Part shown: in pieces, positions 17,183-26,785 of the stretch
Numbering within the stretch: the stretch's first letter is position 1
How the letters are laid out: each line of letters starts with the position of its first letter
Assembly (NCBI RefSeq): GCF_022870905.1
Contig: NZ_CP091510.1
Span: 1,984,001 to 2,048,000 of the forward strand
DNA: 64,000 nucleotides
Origin: Neisseria arctica
Lineage (GTDB): Bacteria > Pseudomonadota > Gammaproteobacteria > Burkholderiales > Neisseriaceae
Reading direction: 5' to 3'
Notes under the pieces: generated by a model
Databases searched by the model: none
Seen by the model: the letters and a program-made list of their open reading frames with translations, nothing else
Told to the model about the DNA's origin: nothing
Position numbers and translations under genes: made by a program

Positions 17183-17208
17183 ACGGCCTGAGACATAACT
17201 CAGGCCGT
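17183..17208 (-). terminator. Terminator after AGCS symporter, half built from an uptake sequence
   Basis: On the minus strand ACGGCCTGAG and CTCAGGCCGT form a 10-bp stem with a 6-base loop followed by TTTTG. The upstream arm overlaps an AG-type uptake sequence (17202-17213). Confidence 0.75.
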
Positions 17209-17228
17209 CTGAAATTTATAAAATATTG

Positions 17229-18590
17229 TTACTGCAATTGCCCGCTTGCCCGCTTGGCTTTGAAATCCTTGGTTTCATTTACAATAACTTTAGAGAGCAA
17301 GAGTAAGGCAACCAAATTGGGAATCGCCATCAAACCATTGAACGTATCAGCTGCCGACCATACCAAATCAAGGCTGACAACTGTTCCCAACATAACCGAT
17401 GCTACATAAATTACCCGGTAAATGCCGATGAAGCCGTCTCCAAAAACATAAGCCGCACATTTCTCGCCATAGTAACACCAGCCGAGAATGGTAGAATATG
17501 CAAAGAAAATCAAGCCGATCGTAACAATCCAACCACCCGGACCGGGTAGCATATTGTTAAAAGTATGGGTAGTCAAAGCCGCACCGGTTTGATCAGCCGG
17601 GCTAAAGCTGCCCATTTGCCCCATAACCAATACGATACCGGTAATCGAACATACGATGATAGTATCCAAAAAAGTACCCGTCATTGATACTAAAGCTTGG
17701 CGGACAGGGTGGTCGGTTTTAGCAGCTGCTGCAGCAATTGGTGCCGAGCCCATACCTGCTTCATTGGAGAATACACCGCGGGCCACACCGTAACGAATCG
17801 CCGCACCGGCCATACCGCCAGCGGCGGCGCTAAAATTAAATGCTTCGGTTAAAATCTTTTCAATTGCCGGAACCAGCATATCCGCATGCAGGAAGATAAT
17901 CAGCAATCCGCCCAATACATAGAAAATAGCCATAAACGGTACAATTACCGAAGCCACTTTGGCAATACTTTTAATACCGCCCAAAATCACGATAGCAGTT
18001 AATGCCGTCAGAAAGATGCCACTGATCCACGGTTCAATGTGAAAGCTGCTTTGGATAGATTGGGCGACTGAGTTCGATTGAACCGAGCTACCAATACCAA
18101 ATGAAGCAATCGTACCGAATAAAGCAAACAGCATGGCCATCCACTTCATATTCAAACCACGCTCTATGTAATACATCGGACCACCGGACATTTCACCTTT
18201 TCGGTTAACTGTACGGTATTTAACTGCCAGCACACCTTCGCCATATTTGGTAGCCATACCAAAAATAGCCGTAATCCACATCCAGAATACTGCCCCCGGC
18301 CCTCCTAATACAACAGCCGTAGCCACACCTGCGATATTACCTGTACCGATAGTCGCCGAAAGCGCAGTCATCAATGCACCAAAATGCGAAACGTCACCTT
18401 CATGGTCGCTGCCGTCCGCTTTCTTTTTGTGCGGCATAAAAGCTTGCTTCAACGCATATCCGAGCATGCTGAATTGCAAACCTTTCAGCATAACGGTCAG
18501 CAATACGCCCGTACCTACCAGCAAAACCAGCATGGCAGGTCCCCATACCCAGCCTCCTAAAGTATCAAAAAATTCTTTTAATGCTTCCAT
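17229..18590 (-). CDS. Alanine/glycine:cation symporter (AGCS family)
   Basis: A 453-residue sodium-coupled amino-acid importer with about ten hydrophobic segments. Landmarks are LSATIGTGNIAGVATAV, GGPGAVFWMWITAIFGMATKYGE, GEMSGGPMYYIERGL and RGVFSNEAGMGSAPIAAAAA, all AGCS signatures. It takes up alanine and/or glycine. It is monocistronic with its own terminator at 17183. A 12-base palindrome ATTGTCGACAAT lies 25 bases upstream of the start and may be a regulator site. Confidence 0.93.
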   Translation of the reverse strand: MEALKEFFDTLGGWVWGPAMLVLLVGTGVLLTVMLKGLQFSMLGYALKQAFMPHKKKADGSDHEGDVSHFGALMTALSATIGTGNIAGVATAVVLGGPGAVFWMWITAIFGMATKYGEGVLAVKYRTVNRKGEMSGGPMYYIERGLNMKWMAMLFALFGTIASFGIGSSVQSNSVAQSIQSSFHIEPWISGIFLTALTAIVILGGIKSIAKVASVIVPFMAIFYVLGGLLIIFLHADMLVPAIEKILTEAFNFSAAAGGMAGAAIRYGVARGVFSNEAGMGSAPIAAAAAKTDHPVRQALVSMTGTFLDTIIVCSITGIVLVMGQMGSFSPADQTGAALTTHTFNNMLPGPGGWIVTIGLIFFAYSTILGWCYYGEKCAAYVFGDGFIGIYRVIYVASVMLGTVVSLDLVWSAADTFNGLMAIPNLVALLLLSKVIVNETKDFKAKRASGQLQ

Positions 18591-18921
18591 ATGCTCCTCA
18601 ATATTTCTTGATAAATTGTCGACAATAACACCTCAATAAGGTAGCATTTCACCATACCAAGTTAAGAAATACAAGCTTAAGTTAAGGAAACGATACAACT
18701 TATGATAAAACATTCACTACTAAACGATTTTTACAGCCACCCCAAAGCAGCCAGTATCTATTCATATGGATATTAATATCCTATCCATTTCTGCTACCCC
18801 GAAATATGGAATACCATATTTTTTCACACCCAAACAAACCATTCTATAAATTAAAAAAAGCCGCCTGAACCCTAACCTTTATCCGGTTTTTCAGACAGCT
18901 TTTAATAGTTAATCAACTGAT
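18591..18921. other. Intergenic region between AGCS symporter and apaG
   Basis: A 331-base AT-rich stretch. It holds the palindrome ATTGTCGACAAT at 18615-18626 in the symporter leader and, at its right end (18857-18903), a degenerate uptake-sequence pair. I see no coding sequence. Confidence 0.7.
18857..18903 (-). terminator. Degenerate uptake-sequence terminator after apaG
   Basis: On the minus strand AAAAGCTGTCTGAA and TTCAGGCGGCTTTT pair imperfectly across a long loop and end in a run of T. Both arms carry substitutions relative to the normal uptake core. Confidence 0.6.
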
Positions 18922-19299
18922 TTAATGCAAAATAAATTCTGCTTTTAAATCAAATTTTGGAATGGGGACAGAAAAATAATCACCTTTATCATCTTCAAAC
19001 TCATAATAACCCTGCATACTTCCCCAAGGTGTTCTCAGATGGGCACCACTACTATATTCAAAAGTATCGCCTGGATAGAGTATGGGCTGCTCTCCTACAA
19101 CACCGACACCAGAAACCTTTTCAACATCCCCGTGCGCATCAGTTATTTCCCAATAGCGCTTACGTAAGGTAACCACCTCTTCCCCAAAATTTTGAATGAC
19201 AATATGATAGCTGAAAACATATTTATCATTCATCACACTACTATGATCAGCCATATAATCAGGTGTTACATTAATTTTTATTGCATGACTATCCCGCAT
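18922..19299 (-). CDS. apaG: ApaG domain protein
   Basis: A 125-residue single-domain protein with the fibronectin III-like ApaG fold. Landmarks are YVFSYHIVIQNFGEE, LRKRYWEITDAHG and YPGDTFEYSSGAHLRTPWGSMQGYYEF. ApaG has been linked to Co2+ resistance and Mg2+ efflux and to Ap4A metabolism; its biochemical action is not settled. It is the last gene of a thiL-pgpA-apaG cluster, 17 bases after pgpA. Confidence 0.93.
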   Translation of the reverse strand: MRDSHAIKINVTPDYMADHSSVMNDKYVFSYHIVIQNFGEEVVTLRKRYWEITDAHGDVEKVSGVGVVGEQPILYPGDTFEYSSGAHLRTPWGSMQGYYEFEDDKGDYFSVPIPKFDLKAEFILH

Positions 19300-19316
19300 T
19301 TACTCACCCCGCAGCT

Positions 19317-19814
19317 TTAAAACCATATTTGCGCCACATTCAACACCAACACAGTAAATAAAGCAGCAATAAAATCATCCAACATAATACCGAAGCCGCC
19401 ATGCACGCGGGCATCAAACCATTTAATCGGCCATGGCTTGAGCGCATCAAATACTCTGAACAAAATAAATGCTACCAGCCACCATCCCCAATAAAAAGGA
19501 ATGAATGCCAGCACCAGCATCATACCGACGATTTCATCCCAAACAATACCGCCATAATCCTGTATCCCCAGCTCGGCTTCAGTCTGTCGGCATATATAAA
19601 TTCCCCAAACAAATAATATGGCGCAAAATATTGCCATCCCCCAACCCGAAACACCTATAAGGTGAAGTAAGAAAGCCATTGGCAATGCAGGTAATGTACC
19701 AAACGTACCCGGTGCAACCGGAGCCAAACCGCTACCAAAACCAAAGCCCAACAAACAAATTGGCCTAGATTTCAACCATGTGAAAGAAGGTTTAATTTTA
19801 TCCAAAATGATCAA
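19317..19814 (-). CDS. pgpA: Phosphatidylglycerophosphatase A
   Basis: A 165-residue membrane enzyme that removes phosphate from phosphatidylglycerophosphate to give phosphatidylglycerol. The family motifs GSGLAPVAPGTFGTL, VWDEIVGMM and GGFGIMLDDFIAALF are present with their conserved acidic residues. Four hydrophobic segments. The gene overlaps the 3' end of thiL by 17 bases, the classic thiL-pgpA arrangement of proteobacteria. Confidence 0.94.
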   Translation of the reverse strand: MIILDKIKPSFTWLKSRPICLLGFGFGSGLAPVAPGTFGTLPALPMAFLLHLIGVSGWGMAIFCAILFVWGIYICRQTEAELGIQDYGGIVWDEIVGMMLVLAFIPFYWGWWLVAFILFRVFDALKPWPIKWFDARVHGGFGIMLDDFIAALFTVLVLNVAQIWF

Positions 19815-20757
19815 ATCCCAAAGAGTCTAAAACTACTACCTGCCCATTTGCATCAGTTATCAGCAAATTACAACCTTCTGTAATTTTACCGATACATGTT
19901 ACTTGTGTGTTGCTTTTACGGGCGGCAGCCATGACATCATCCCTTTTATTTTGCGGAGCACAAAACACCAATTCATAATCATCTCCACCAGCCAATATAT
20001 ATTCATATAAAACAGCAGGTGGCACACTATCTTTCAACAAAGAAAAAGTTGGAATTGCATCGGCAAAAATATGCGCCCCTACACCGGAGGCCTTCAAAAT
20101 ATGACCAATATCTTGAGCCAAGCCGTCTGAAACATCTTGTGCTGCACTGGCTACTGATAATAAAGATTGCCCTAAAGCCACTCTAGGTATCGGCCGCAAA
20201 CGTACTTGTTCGCAAACTTTAAATACTTCAGGCGGTAATACTATTTTTTCCCAATGATGATTTAATGCTGCAGCAGCCAAGCCTAAATGCCCAGATACCC
20301 AAATATCGTCACCTACTTTTGTACCGCTACGTTTTAAAGCCTGATTTTGAGGCAACTCTCCAATGATACTAACATTAAAGACATAACTACCTTTGGTTGT
20401 ATCACCGCCAATCAATGTGATATTAAATTCCTCTGCCAAGTGAAATAGGCTGTTACAGAAAGCACCTAGCCAATTCTCATCCAAAACCGGCAAAGCCGCA
20501 CTTAAAAGCACCCACCTTGGTTTAGCCCCCATCGCAGCCATATCAGAAATATTAACGGCCAAAATTTTATACGCTAAATCCGCTGGATCTACATCTTCAA
20601 AAAAGTGCCTGCCAGCCAACAGCATATCGCTACTAAAACATAAATCAAACCCTGGTCGCGGACGAACAATAGCAGCATCATCACCTATACCCAATAAAAC
20701 CTCGGGGTCATTTGCTCGCCTGAGTAAATACTGCCGGATAAAATCGAACTCTTTCAT
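19798..20757 (-). CDS. thiL: Thiamine-monophosphate kinase
   Basis: A 319-residue PurM-like enzyme that phosphorylates thiamine monophosphate to thiamine pyrophosphate. Landmarks are GIGDDAAIV with the metal-binding Asp pair, the SSDMLLAGRHFF loop, and IGGDTTKGSYVF and AGGDDYELVFCAP further on. It leads the thiL-pgpA-apaG cluster. An uptake sequence sits inside the gene (20122). thiE is elsewhere in the window at 33.6 kb. Confidence 0.94.
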   Translation of the reverse strand: MKEFDFIRQYLLRRANDPEVLLGIGDDAAIVRPRPGFDLCFSSDMLLAGRHFFEDVDPADLAYKILAVNISDMAAMGAKPRWVLLSAALPVLDENWLGAFCNSLFHLAEEFNITLIGGDTTKGSYVFNVSIIGELPQNQALKRSGTKVGDDIWVSGHLGLAAAALNHHWEKIVLPPEVFKVCEQVRLRPIPRVALGQSLLSVASAAQDVSDGLAQDIGHILKASGVGAHIFADAIPTFSLLKDSVPPAVLYEYILAGGDDYELVFCAPQNKRDDVMAAARKSNTQVTCIGKITEGCNLLITDANGQVVVLDSLGFDHFG

Positions 20758-21171
20758 CTACTATGCCGGATTAAATAATAGGTTTTATTATAGCCAAGAA
20801 AATAAATCCGCCATAGCCATATACCTTTCGTGGCTAACTAACTGCCAGTTTATATACTATAAAATATACCTCTTACCCTTTGACCAATAATACTAAATAT
20901 TCCATAAGGATCCATCTCAAAATTTAAATGGGGAAAATATTATTTTCTGTCATATCTTATTTAAAAGCCGAATTTCTTAAAAAATAATATGGGTGCAACA
21001 GGATTATATGATGGCATAAATTTTAAGCAAAGAACTCAAAATGAAATATTAATTACTCCGCTTTTATTAAAACCAGCAATTTTATTCACCTCACTACAAT
21101 TGTAGTTAATTAGGTAATAAAAAAGCCCCGTTAAACGCGGGGCTTTCTGAATCAGGTAAAACCTTTATCAA
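20758..21171. other. AT-rich intergenic region between thiL and rmpM
   Basis: A 414-base stretch rich in A and T with no plausible gene on either strand. It must hold the thiL promoter and contains the rmpM terminator near its right end. I see no insertion sequence, repeat or uptake sequence. Confidence 0.7.
21116..21144 (-). terminator. Strong terminator after rmpM
   Basis: On the minus strand AAAGCCCCG and CGGGGCTTT flank a short loop and are followed by a T run. It lies about 28 bases past the stop. Confidence 0.88.
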
Positions 21172-21912
21172 TTACGGACGGGTGTAACCGTGAATTGAAG
21201 ATGCTGGGCCGGGAATCCAACCTTCTTCAGTAGCGGGACGCTCACCTTCAACTTGACCCGGAGCTACTTGGCGAGTAACCAAGGTACGGATCTTAACGTC
21301 TACACGGCGATCAGGCTCGATACAAGCGATCAGAGCAGCACGTTTCTTAGCACGAGAAACTTTAGCACCCAATTTAGCTACTTCAGCTTCACAAGTAGCA
21401 GTCATACGTGCTTGAGATTCACCCAAACCAACAGCAGTTACTTTAGTAGAAGCAACACCACGGTTAACCAAGTAGTTGGCTACAACGTTAGCACGACGCT
21501 CAGACAGAGCTTGGTTGTAAGCATCAGAACCCATGAAGTCGGTATGGCCTTCAACACGTACGGCTTCTACGTTAGTATTGCTCAAGCGTTGAGCCAATGC
21601 ATTCAAGGTTTCAGTAGCTTCCGGACGCAGAGTATCGCGGTCAAAACCAAATAATGTTTGTGCAGACAGAGCTACAGTCTCATCAGCATACTCGGGGGCG
21701 ACATTAACCGGGGTAGCGTCACCACACTCAATACGGCCTTGACTTGCTTTGTCCAAGTAGGTGTTTTGCCAGCATTCACCGTAGCTGTTGCGTACAATAG
21801 TTTGCTCGCGGTCAACGGTGTAACCGTGTTTAGTATGCGCTTCGCTAGCCATTGCAGTGCCTGAAGCAACCAGAGCAACGAACAAGGCGCTTAATTTAAG
21901 CTGTTTGGTCAT
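21172..21912 (-). CDS. rmpM: Outer-membrane protein RmpM (class 4, OmpA-like)
   Basis: A 246-residue periplasmic protein with a signal peptide ending near residue 22 (GTAMASEAH). The OmpA-like peptidoglycan-binding domain spans about residues 80-210 and shows [20 protein letters not shown]. An extended tail follows ([13 protein letters not shown]). In Neisseria, RmpM anchors porin and TonB-receptor complexes to peptidoglycan and stabilises porin trimers. It has a strong promoter (22031-22059) and terminator, as expected for an abundant protein. Confidence 0.94.
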   Translation of the reverse strand: MTKQLKLSALFVALVASGTAMASEAHTKHGYTVDREQTIVRNSYGECWQNTYLDKASQGRIECGDATPVNVAPEYADETVALSAQTLFGFDRDTLRPEATETLNALAQRLSNTNVEAVRVEGHTDFMGSDAYNQALSERRANVVANYLVNRGVASTKVTAVGLGESQARMTATCEAEVAKLGAKVSRAKKRAALIACIEPDRRVDVKIRTLVTRQVAPGQVEGERPATEEGWIPGPASSIHGYTRP

Positions 21913-22374
21913 TTTATTCCCTCATCAAAAATTGTTATGCAACGGAAACTTAGGTGCTGCCGCTACAAATCACCAATACAGGCCGCTGTATCAATTACAA
22001 ACGGCGGCAAATCGGATATATCAGGTTTGCACTATAAAAAGGTCAAAGCAAACTGTCAATAGCGCGCTAACTGAAAACAACCGACAAACGGCCTGCTTCC
22101 TACCTATCAATCATGCCGAAAAATCAAACCCGTGTCATTTATTTACAACCAAAACACTACCCCTTTCATAGACAAGTTGCGCAAAAGCAACAACAAAACA
22201 ATATATTGGTATGAATCTATACTTAGTGCAGTTTAATTTAACTTTTAAAAACAATTCACTTCAAAGTACAGAGAGTATACTCCCGCTTACAGATAGAAAT
22301 ATGTTACATTTATCTTAGTATTTGTCGTACAAATCCTACATATTTCCCGCCGACCACTCTATTTATTTATTGCC
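21913..22374. other. Divergent intergenic region between rmpM and cysB
   Basis: A 462-base region holding the rmpM promoter on the minus strand and, by position, the cysB promoter on the plus strand. I see no coding sequence; open frames here have no family resemblance. Confidence 0.7.
22031..22059 (-). promoter_or_regulatory. Sigma-70 promoter of rmpM
   Basis: On the minus strand a perfect TTGACA, a 17-base spacer and TATAGT, about 120 bases upstream of the start codon. Confidence 0.8.
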
Positions 22375-23325
22375 ATGAAATTACAACAATTACGCTATGT
22401 TTTGGAAGTTTATAAACATAATTTGAATGTTTCCGAAGCTGCCGAAGCTCTTTTTACTTCACAGCCAGGTATTTCCAAACAAATACGCTTATTAGAGGAC
22501 GAACTCGGTATCCAAATATTTATCCGCAGTGGGAAACGGGTAGTTTCGGTTTCCCAACCGGGAAAAGCCGTATTGGAGCTGGCAGAAAAAATATTGCATG
22601 ATGTACAGAATATTAAAAATATCGGAAATGAATTTACAGATCAAAATACGGGTTCTTTAACAATAGCCACTACACATACGCAAGCACGCTATGTACTGCC
22701 GCCGATCGTAGCGAAATTTGTCGAACGCTATCCCAAAGTACAGCTCAGTATCCGCCAAGGTAACCCTCACTCAATATCGCAAATGGTTGCGAGCGGAGAG
22801 GCGGACTTTGCCATTGCAACCGAATCCCTTGAGGAACATACCGATTTACGTAAACTTCCTTGCTCAGAATGGACCCACGCAGTGATTGTACCTAAAGAGC
22901 ATGCCCTACTTGACCTACAACGCCCTTTAACTCTCGAAGACCTTTCGACATATCCTCTAATTACTTATGAATTTGCCTTTAATAACGGTAGCAGCATAGC
23001 CCGTGCTTTCCAAAAAGCATATATTGAACCGCCTAAGGTTGCTCTTTCTTCCGCAGACACAGATGTTTTAAAAACTTATGTTAACTTGGGACTCGGTATC
23101 GGCTTAATGGCGAAAATAGCATTTGATCCCGAGCATGACCACACTCTACGTATGATTCCCGTAGATCATTTGTTCGAACCATCTTCAACTTACATAGCAC
23201 TGCGTCCTGATACATATTTGCGCGGTTATACTTACGATTTTATTAATATATTTTCTTCCCCGCTAACTCGCCAAAAAATTGACCAAATTCTCTATGCTCC
23301 GATAGAAGAAGACTTCTCCATTTAG
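22375..23325 (+). CDS. cysB: CysB-like LysR-family regulator
   Basis: A 316-residue LysR-type activator. The N-terminal helix-turn-helix is LNVSEAAEALFTSQPGISKQ (about residues 17-36); the effector domain runs from about 90 to 300 and shows TTHTQARYVLPP, a CysB signature. CysB senses O-acetylserine or N-acetylserine and drives sulfate assimilation and cysteine synthesis. No cys biosynthetic genes are adjacent. A long uptake-sequence terminator shared with fnr follows. Confidence 0.9.
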   Translation: MKLQQLRYVLEVYKHNLNVSEAAEALFTSQPGISKQIRLLEDELGIQIFIRSGKRVVSVSQPGKAVLELAEKILHDVQNIKNIGNEFTDQNTGSLTIATTHTQARYVLPPIVAKFVERYPKVQLSIRQGNPHSISQMVASGEADFAIATESLEEHTDLRKLPCSEWTHAVIVPKEHALLDLQRPLTLEDLSTYPLITYEFAFNNGSSIARAFQKAYIEPPKVALSSADTDVLKTYVNLGLGIGLMAKIAFDPEHDHTLRMIPVDHLFEPSSTYIALRPDTYLRGYTYDFINIFSSPLTRQKIDQILYAPIEEDFSI

Positions 23326-23384
23326 TTTCAAACAAGCATCAAAACTGATTAATTAATGATATTAGGATACGAAACCTTACAAAT

Positions 23385-23428
23385 ATATCAAACAGGCCGT
23401 CTGAAAGTTCAGACGGCCTGTTTGATAT
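23385..23428. terminator. Bidirectional terminator with a long uptake-sequence stem
   Basis: The paired AG-type uptake sequences are extended by matching flanks (ATATCAAACA and TGTTTGATAT) to a perfect 21-bp stem with a 2-base loop. It separates convergent cysB and fnr. Confidence 0.88.
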
Positions 23429-23496
23429 TTAAGCTATATTTATTTTTGTCAGAAAGCTTTTGGATTTTTACTTGAGCACCACTTTATTTAACCCTG

Positions 23497-24231
23497 TCAA
23501 ACCGCATGTTCCGCACCATATACCATTTGCTTGAGTACTTGGGGTTTTAAAATTTGAATATGTTTATGCTCAACCAAAATCCAGCCTTCATGATGAAATT
23601 TCGATAAAGTTCTGCTCACTGTTTCTAATTTTAATCCCAGATAACTACCAATTTCCTCACGCGACATCCGCAAAATAAAATCATTGGCCGCAAAACCTCG
23701 GGAGTAAAGCCTGCTTGACAAATTTAATAAAAAAGCAGCCAACCGCTCTTCAGCACGCATATTCCCAAGCAATAGCATTACTCCTTGATCACGTACAATT
23801 TCACGGCTCATCAAACGGAAAAAATGAGTCTGCAAGCTGGGGATTCTTTGACCTAACATTTCCATATGGGCAAACGGGAGCTCGCATACTTCGCTATCTT
23901 CTAATGCGACGGCATCACAACTATGTACATGCGAACAAATACCGTCCATACCGATCAACTCACCCGACATAAAAAAACCGGTTACTTGATCGCGGCCATC
24001 TTGGCTGGCTACGGTTGTTTTAAAAAAGCCGGTACGTATAGCAAACAAAGAAGCAAAAGGCTCGCCTGCCCGAAATAAAAACTCGCCTTTTTTCAAGCGG
24101 CGGCTTTGTTTGATCACAGCATCAAGCTGCTCAAATTCAGTCGGCATCAACCCCACAGGCAAACACAGTTCACGCAGAGAACAGGTCGAACACAATGCTT
24201 TCATTTGATTTTGAGTGGTGTGTGCAGACAT
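23497..24231 (-). CDS. fnr: Oxygen-sensing regulator FNR
   Basis: A 244-residue Crp/Fnr protein. The cluster ligands C14, C17, C23 (CSTCSLRELC) and C116 (EVCELPF) match the four Cys that hold the oxygen-sensitive 4Fe-4S cluster in E. coli FNR. The recognition helix LKLETVSRTLSKF keeps the E, S and R that read TTGAT half-sites. It activates genes for microaerobic and anaerobic growth. A close match to the FNR box lies in the intergenic region shared with divergent hemN. Confidence 0.95.
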   Translation of the reverse strand: MSAHTTQNQMKALCSTCSLRELCLPVGLMPTEFEQLDAVIKQSRRLKKGEFLFRAGEPFASLFAIRTGFFKTTVASQDGRDQVTGFFMSGELIGMDGICSHVHSCDAVALEDSEVCELPFAHMEMLGQRIPSLQTHFFRLMSREIVRDQGVMLLLGNMRAEERLAAFLLNLSSRLYSRGFAANDFILRMSREEIGSYLGLKLETVSRTLSKFHHEGWILVEHKHIQILKPQVLKQMVYGAEHAV

Positions 24232-24279
24232 AATTTCTTCTAGGCTTTATAGCCTTTAAACCCTTTAAAATTAGAGTGA

Positions 24280-24293
24280 TTGACTCAAATCAA
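24280..24293. promoter_or_regulatory. Probable FNR box between fnr and hemN
   Basis: TTGACTCAAATCAA matches the FNR consensus TTGAT-N4-ATCAA at nine of ten positions. Its centre is about 55 bases upstream of the fnr start and about 114 bases upstream of the hemN start. Dual action (hemN activation, fnr autoregulation) is inferred from position. Confidence 0.7.
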
Positions 24294-24400
24294 GACATCA
24301 TCATCTTGGTTGGCACATTCTACCAAACATCCGTAAAATTGCCCAATCCGCTATCACGGCGTCCGATTATTGTAACACACCCTTTTATAAAAGCCGCCAC

Positions 24401-25807
24401 ATGAAAACCATACCTATACACACCAGCCAAGAACCGGAGTTTAACCGCGAACTAATTGCCAGCCTACCTGCCAGCGGCCCCCGCTACACCTCTTATCCTA
24501 CGGCAGACCGCTTCCATAGCGGCTTCGGCGAGTCTGATTACCTACAAGCGTTACAGCAGCGCAATACCGGAGCACTCAATAAACCTTTATCCCTATATAT
24601 ACACATACCTTTTTGCAATACCATTTGCTATTACTGCGGTTGTAACAAAATTATCACAAAAGATAAAACACGTGCCGACGCATATATAGAATACCTAGAA
24701 AAAGAAATGGCTCTATTGTCCCCGCATCTCAATGGGAAGCTTCCACTGGCACAGCTCCATTTTGGCGGCGGCACACCCACCTTCTTAGACGATGACCAGC
24801 TGGAACGTGTTTTCGACATGATACGGCGCCACTTTCAATTACTGCCGAACGGTGAGTATTCAATCGAAATAGACCCAAGGAAGGTCAGCCGGGAAACCGT
24901 CTTTCATCTGGGACGCCTCGGTTTCAACCGTATGAGTGTCGGTATTCAGGATTTCGATCCCAAAGTACAACAAGCCGTCAACCGCATCCAAACTGTTGAG
25001 GAAACCCGTGAAGTCATCGAAGCAGCGCGCGAAGCAGGATTCAAATCTGTTAGTGTTGATTTAATATATGGTTTGCCATATCAATCGCTTGAAAGCATCA
25101 AACCCACTATCGATACGGTTTTAACACTTGATCCGGACCGACTGGCACTTTACCACTACGCACACCTACCTCATATTTTTAAACCTCAACGCCGTATCGA
25201 CACTGAGAGCGTACCAGGCAGCGAAGAGAAGCTTGATATACTTCAATACGCCGTACAAACCCTTACTCGGAAAGGTTATACCTTTATCGGTATGGATCAT
25301 TTTGCCAAACCCAATGACGAATTAGCTATCGCCCTGCGTGAAGGCTGGCTTCAACGCAATTTCCAAGGTTATTCTACCTATGCGGACTGCGACTTAATTG
25401 CCATTGGCGTTTCCAGTATCGGTAAAATCGGCAATACTTATGTTCAAAACGAACGTGATATTGATGCCTATTACAACGCTATCGACAATGGTCGTTTACC
25501 CGTTATGCGCGGTTACCGCCTCAACCGTGACGACATTCTGCGTCGAAATATTATTCAAGATCTAATGTGCCGATTCTCACTTGATTTTCAAACATATGAA
25601 AGTTTGTTCGGTATTCCGTTCAAACAATATTTCTCAGAAGAATTGTCCGATTTACTAAACTTGGCCGAACGCGGCCTAATAATACTCAAACCTCAAGGTT
25701 TGACCGTCACGCCCAAAGGCCGCTTTGTGATCCGCAATATCGCCATGGTTTTCGATTATCATCTGCGCCATAAAGAAACAGCTGCAAAATATTCACAGAC
25801 GGTTTAA
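24401..25807 (+). CDS. hemN: Oxygen-independent coproporphyrinogen III oxidase
   Basis: A 468-residue radical-SAM enzyme that decarboxylates coproporphyrinogen III to protoporphyrinogen IX without oxygen. The cluster motif C72-x3-C76-x2-C79 with an extra C81 (CNTICYYCGC) is the true HemN form, as opposed to HemW. HFGGGTPTFL follows. The N-terminal PRYTSYPTADRF is also typical. It is divergent from fnr with an FNR box between. Confidence 0.95.
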   Translation: MKTIPIHTSQEPEFNRELIASLPASGPRYTSYPTADRFHSGFGESDYLQALQQRNTGALNKPLSLYIHIPFCNTICYYCGCNKIITKDKTRADAYIEYLEKEMALLSPHLNGKLPLAQLHFGGGTPTFLDDDQLERVFDMIRRHFQLLPNGEYSIEIDPRKVSRETVFHLGRLGFNRMSVGIQDFDPKVQQAVNRIQTVEETREVIEAAREAGFKSVSVDLIYGLPYQSLESIKPTIDTVLTLDPDRLALYHYAHLPHIFKPQRRIDTESVPGSEEKLDILQYAVQTLTRKGYTFIGMDHFAKPNDELAIALREGWLQRNFQGYSTYADCDLIAIGVSSIGKIGNTYVQNERDIDAYYNAIDNGRLPVMRGYRLNRDDILRRNIIQDLMCRFSLDFQTYESLFGIPFKQYFSEELSDLLNLAERGLIILKPQGLTVTPKGRFVIRNIAMVFDYHLRHKETAAKYSQTV

Positions 25808-25810
25808 CCA

Positions 25811-25856
25811 CATAAATAAAAAGGCTGCCTTCATGATGGACAGCCTTTTTATTTAT
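25811..25856 (+). terminator. Terminator after hemN
   Basis: ATAAATAAAAAGGCTG and its exact complement form a 16-bp stem around a 14-base loop, with A/T runs on both sides. It starts just after the stop codon. Confidence 0.85.
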
Positions 25857-26055
25857 AAATACAGGTTTTCCAATCAACCCACCTAAAAAATATAAATACA
25901 TAAGAATTAACTTAATAAAAAATAACCACTTAAAAATAAATCAATAATTTTACAAAGATATAAAATATAAGCTAACGGAGAACAGCATTTTATTATGTTA
26001 GCCTGTTTGTTTTTTGATATATTTATCTAGCATTATTATCCGGTTAGACTTTAAA

Positions 26056-26635
26056 ATGAAAAAATTCTTACTGATTACATTATTAAGCGGCTTCTCAACC
26101 ATGGCCGCAGCAGAGGGACTGTATATCCAAGGTGAACTTGGCACATCTCGGTTGGTGTTAAAAGCAGACAATCAAAATCATAAAGATACTGTCACTAATA
26201 CGCGTATTTCTGTAGGTAAAAGCTTCGGCAATGCCCGTTACGCACTCGATTACACCCATTTTGGGAAAGTAAAATTCCACCTCTAATGCTTATTCATCCA
26301 CTCAAGGGGATTTAAGCGTACAAGGTACTGGCATCTCGGCAATTTATGATGCGCACAATCAAACTGCCTTAACACCTTATGTGGGTATTCGTGCAGGCGC
26401 CAATCGTCTAAGCGGCAATATTGAAAACCGTACCAATAATAGCTCTTACAGCTATTCAGAGACCAATACCCGTTTGGGGATTGGTTTGCTGGCGGGCGTA
26501 CAATATCAAATTAATGATCAACTGGCATTCAATGTTGGCACAGAGTATAACTATCTAGGCAAGCTGGATGGTGATAAATATCCTACAAAAGTACATCAAT
26601 ACGGCGCACTCGCAGGTTTGCGTTATAGCTTCTAA
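26056..26635 (+). pseudogene. NspA/Opa-like outer-membrane beta-barrel, frameshifted
   Basis: Read in one frame from 26056 the protein has a signal peptide (LLSGFSTMAAAE), then beta-strand sequence up to YALDYTHFGKV, and stops at 26286. The next frame continues in register with NAYSSTQGDLSVQG, TPYVGIRAGANRL, TRLGIGLLAGVQYQI, TEYNYLGKL and the terminal LRYSF. Removing one base in the AAAATT tract near 26271 would give a 192-residue eight-stranded barrel like NspA or Opa. Such small barrels often serve in adhesion or factor H binding in Neisseria. It could be a real pseudogene, an on/off variant or a sequencing error. Confidence 0.8.
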
Positions 26636-26665
26636 ACCAAGCATACAGCAATAACCATAAAAAAT

Positions 26666-26699
26666 GAAAGGCCGTCTGAAAAGTTTCAGACGGCCTTCT
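26666..26699. terminator. Uptake-sequence terminator
   Basis: Paired AG-type uptake sequences with GAAA and TTTC flanks, downstream of the barrel pseudogene and upstream of proA. Confidence 0.8.
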
Positions 26700-26785
26700 T
26701 TTATCATTGCCATGTTGCTCAAACAACCGACAACATTTATTATCAAAAGAATATAAATCATATTAACAAATGGGTTGCCTAAAAC

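Noticed and set aside
21857..22171. A 104-codon frame in the rmpM-cysB gap
   Set aside because: It overlaps the rmpM start and promoter on the other strand and reads as low-quality sequence.
23000..23325. CysB regulation of the TSUP permease as a sulfur cluster
   Set aside because: The two genes are 17 kb apart and no shared site is visible.
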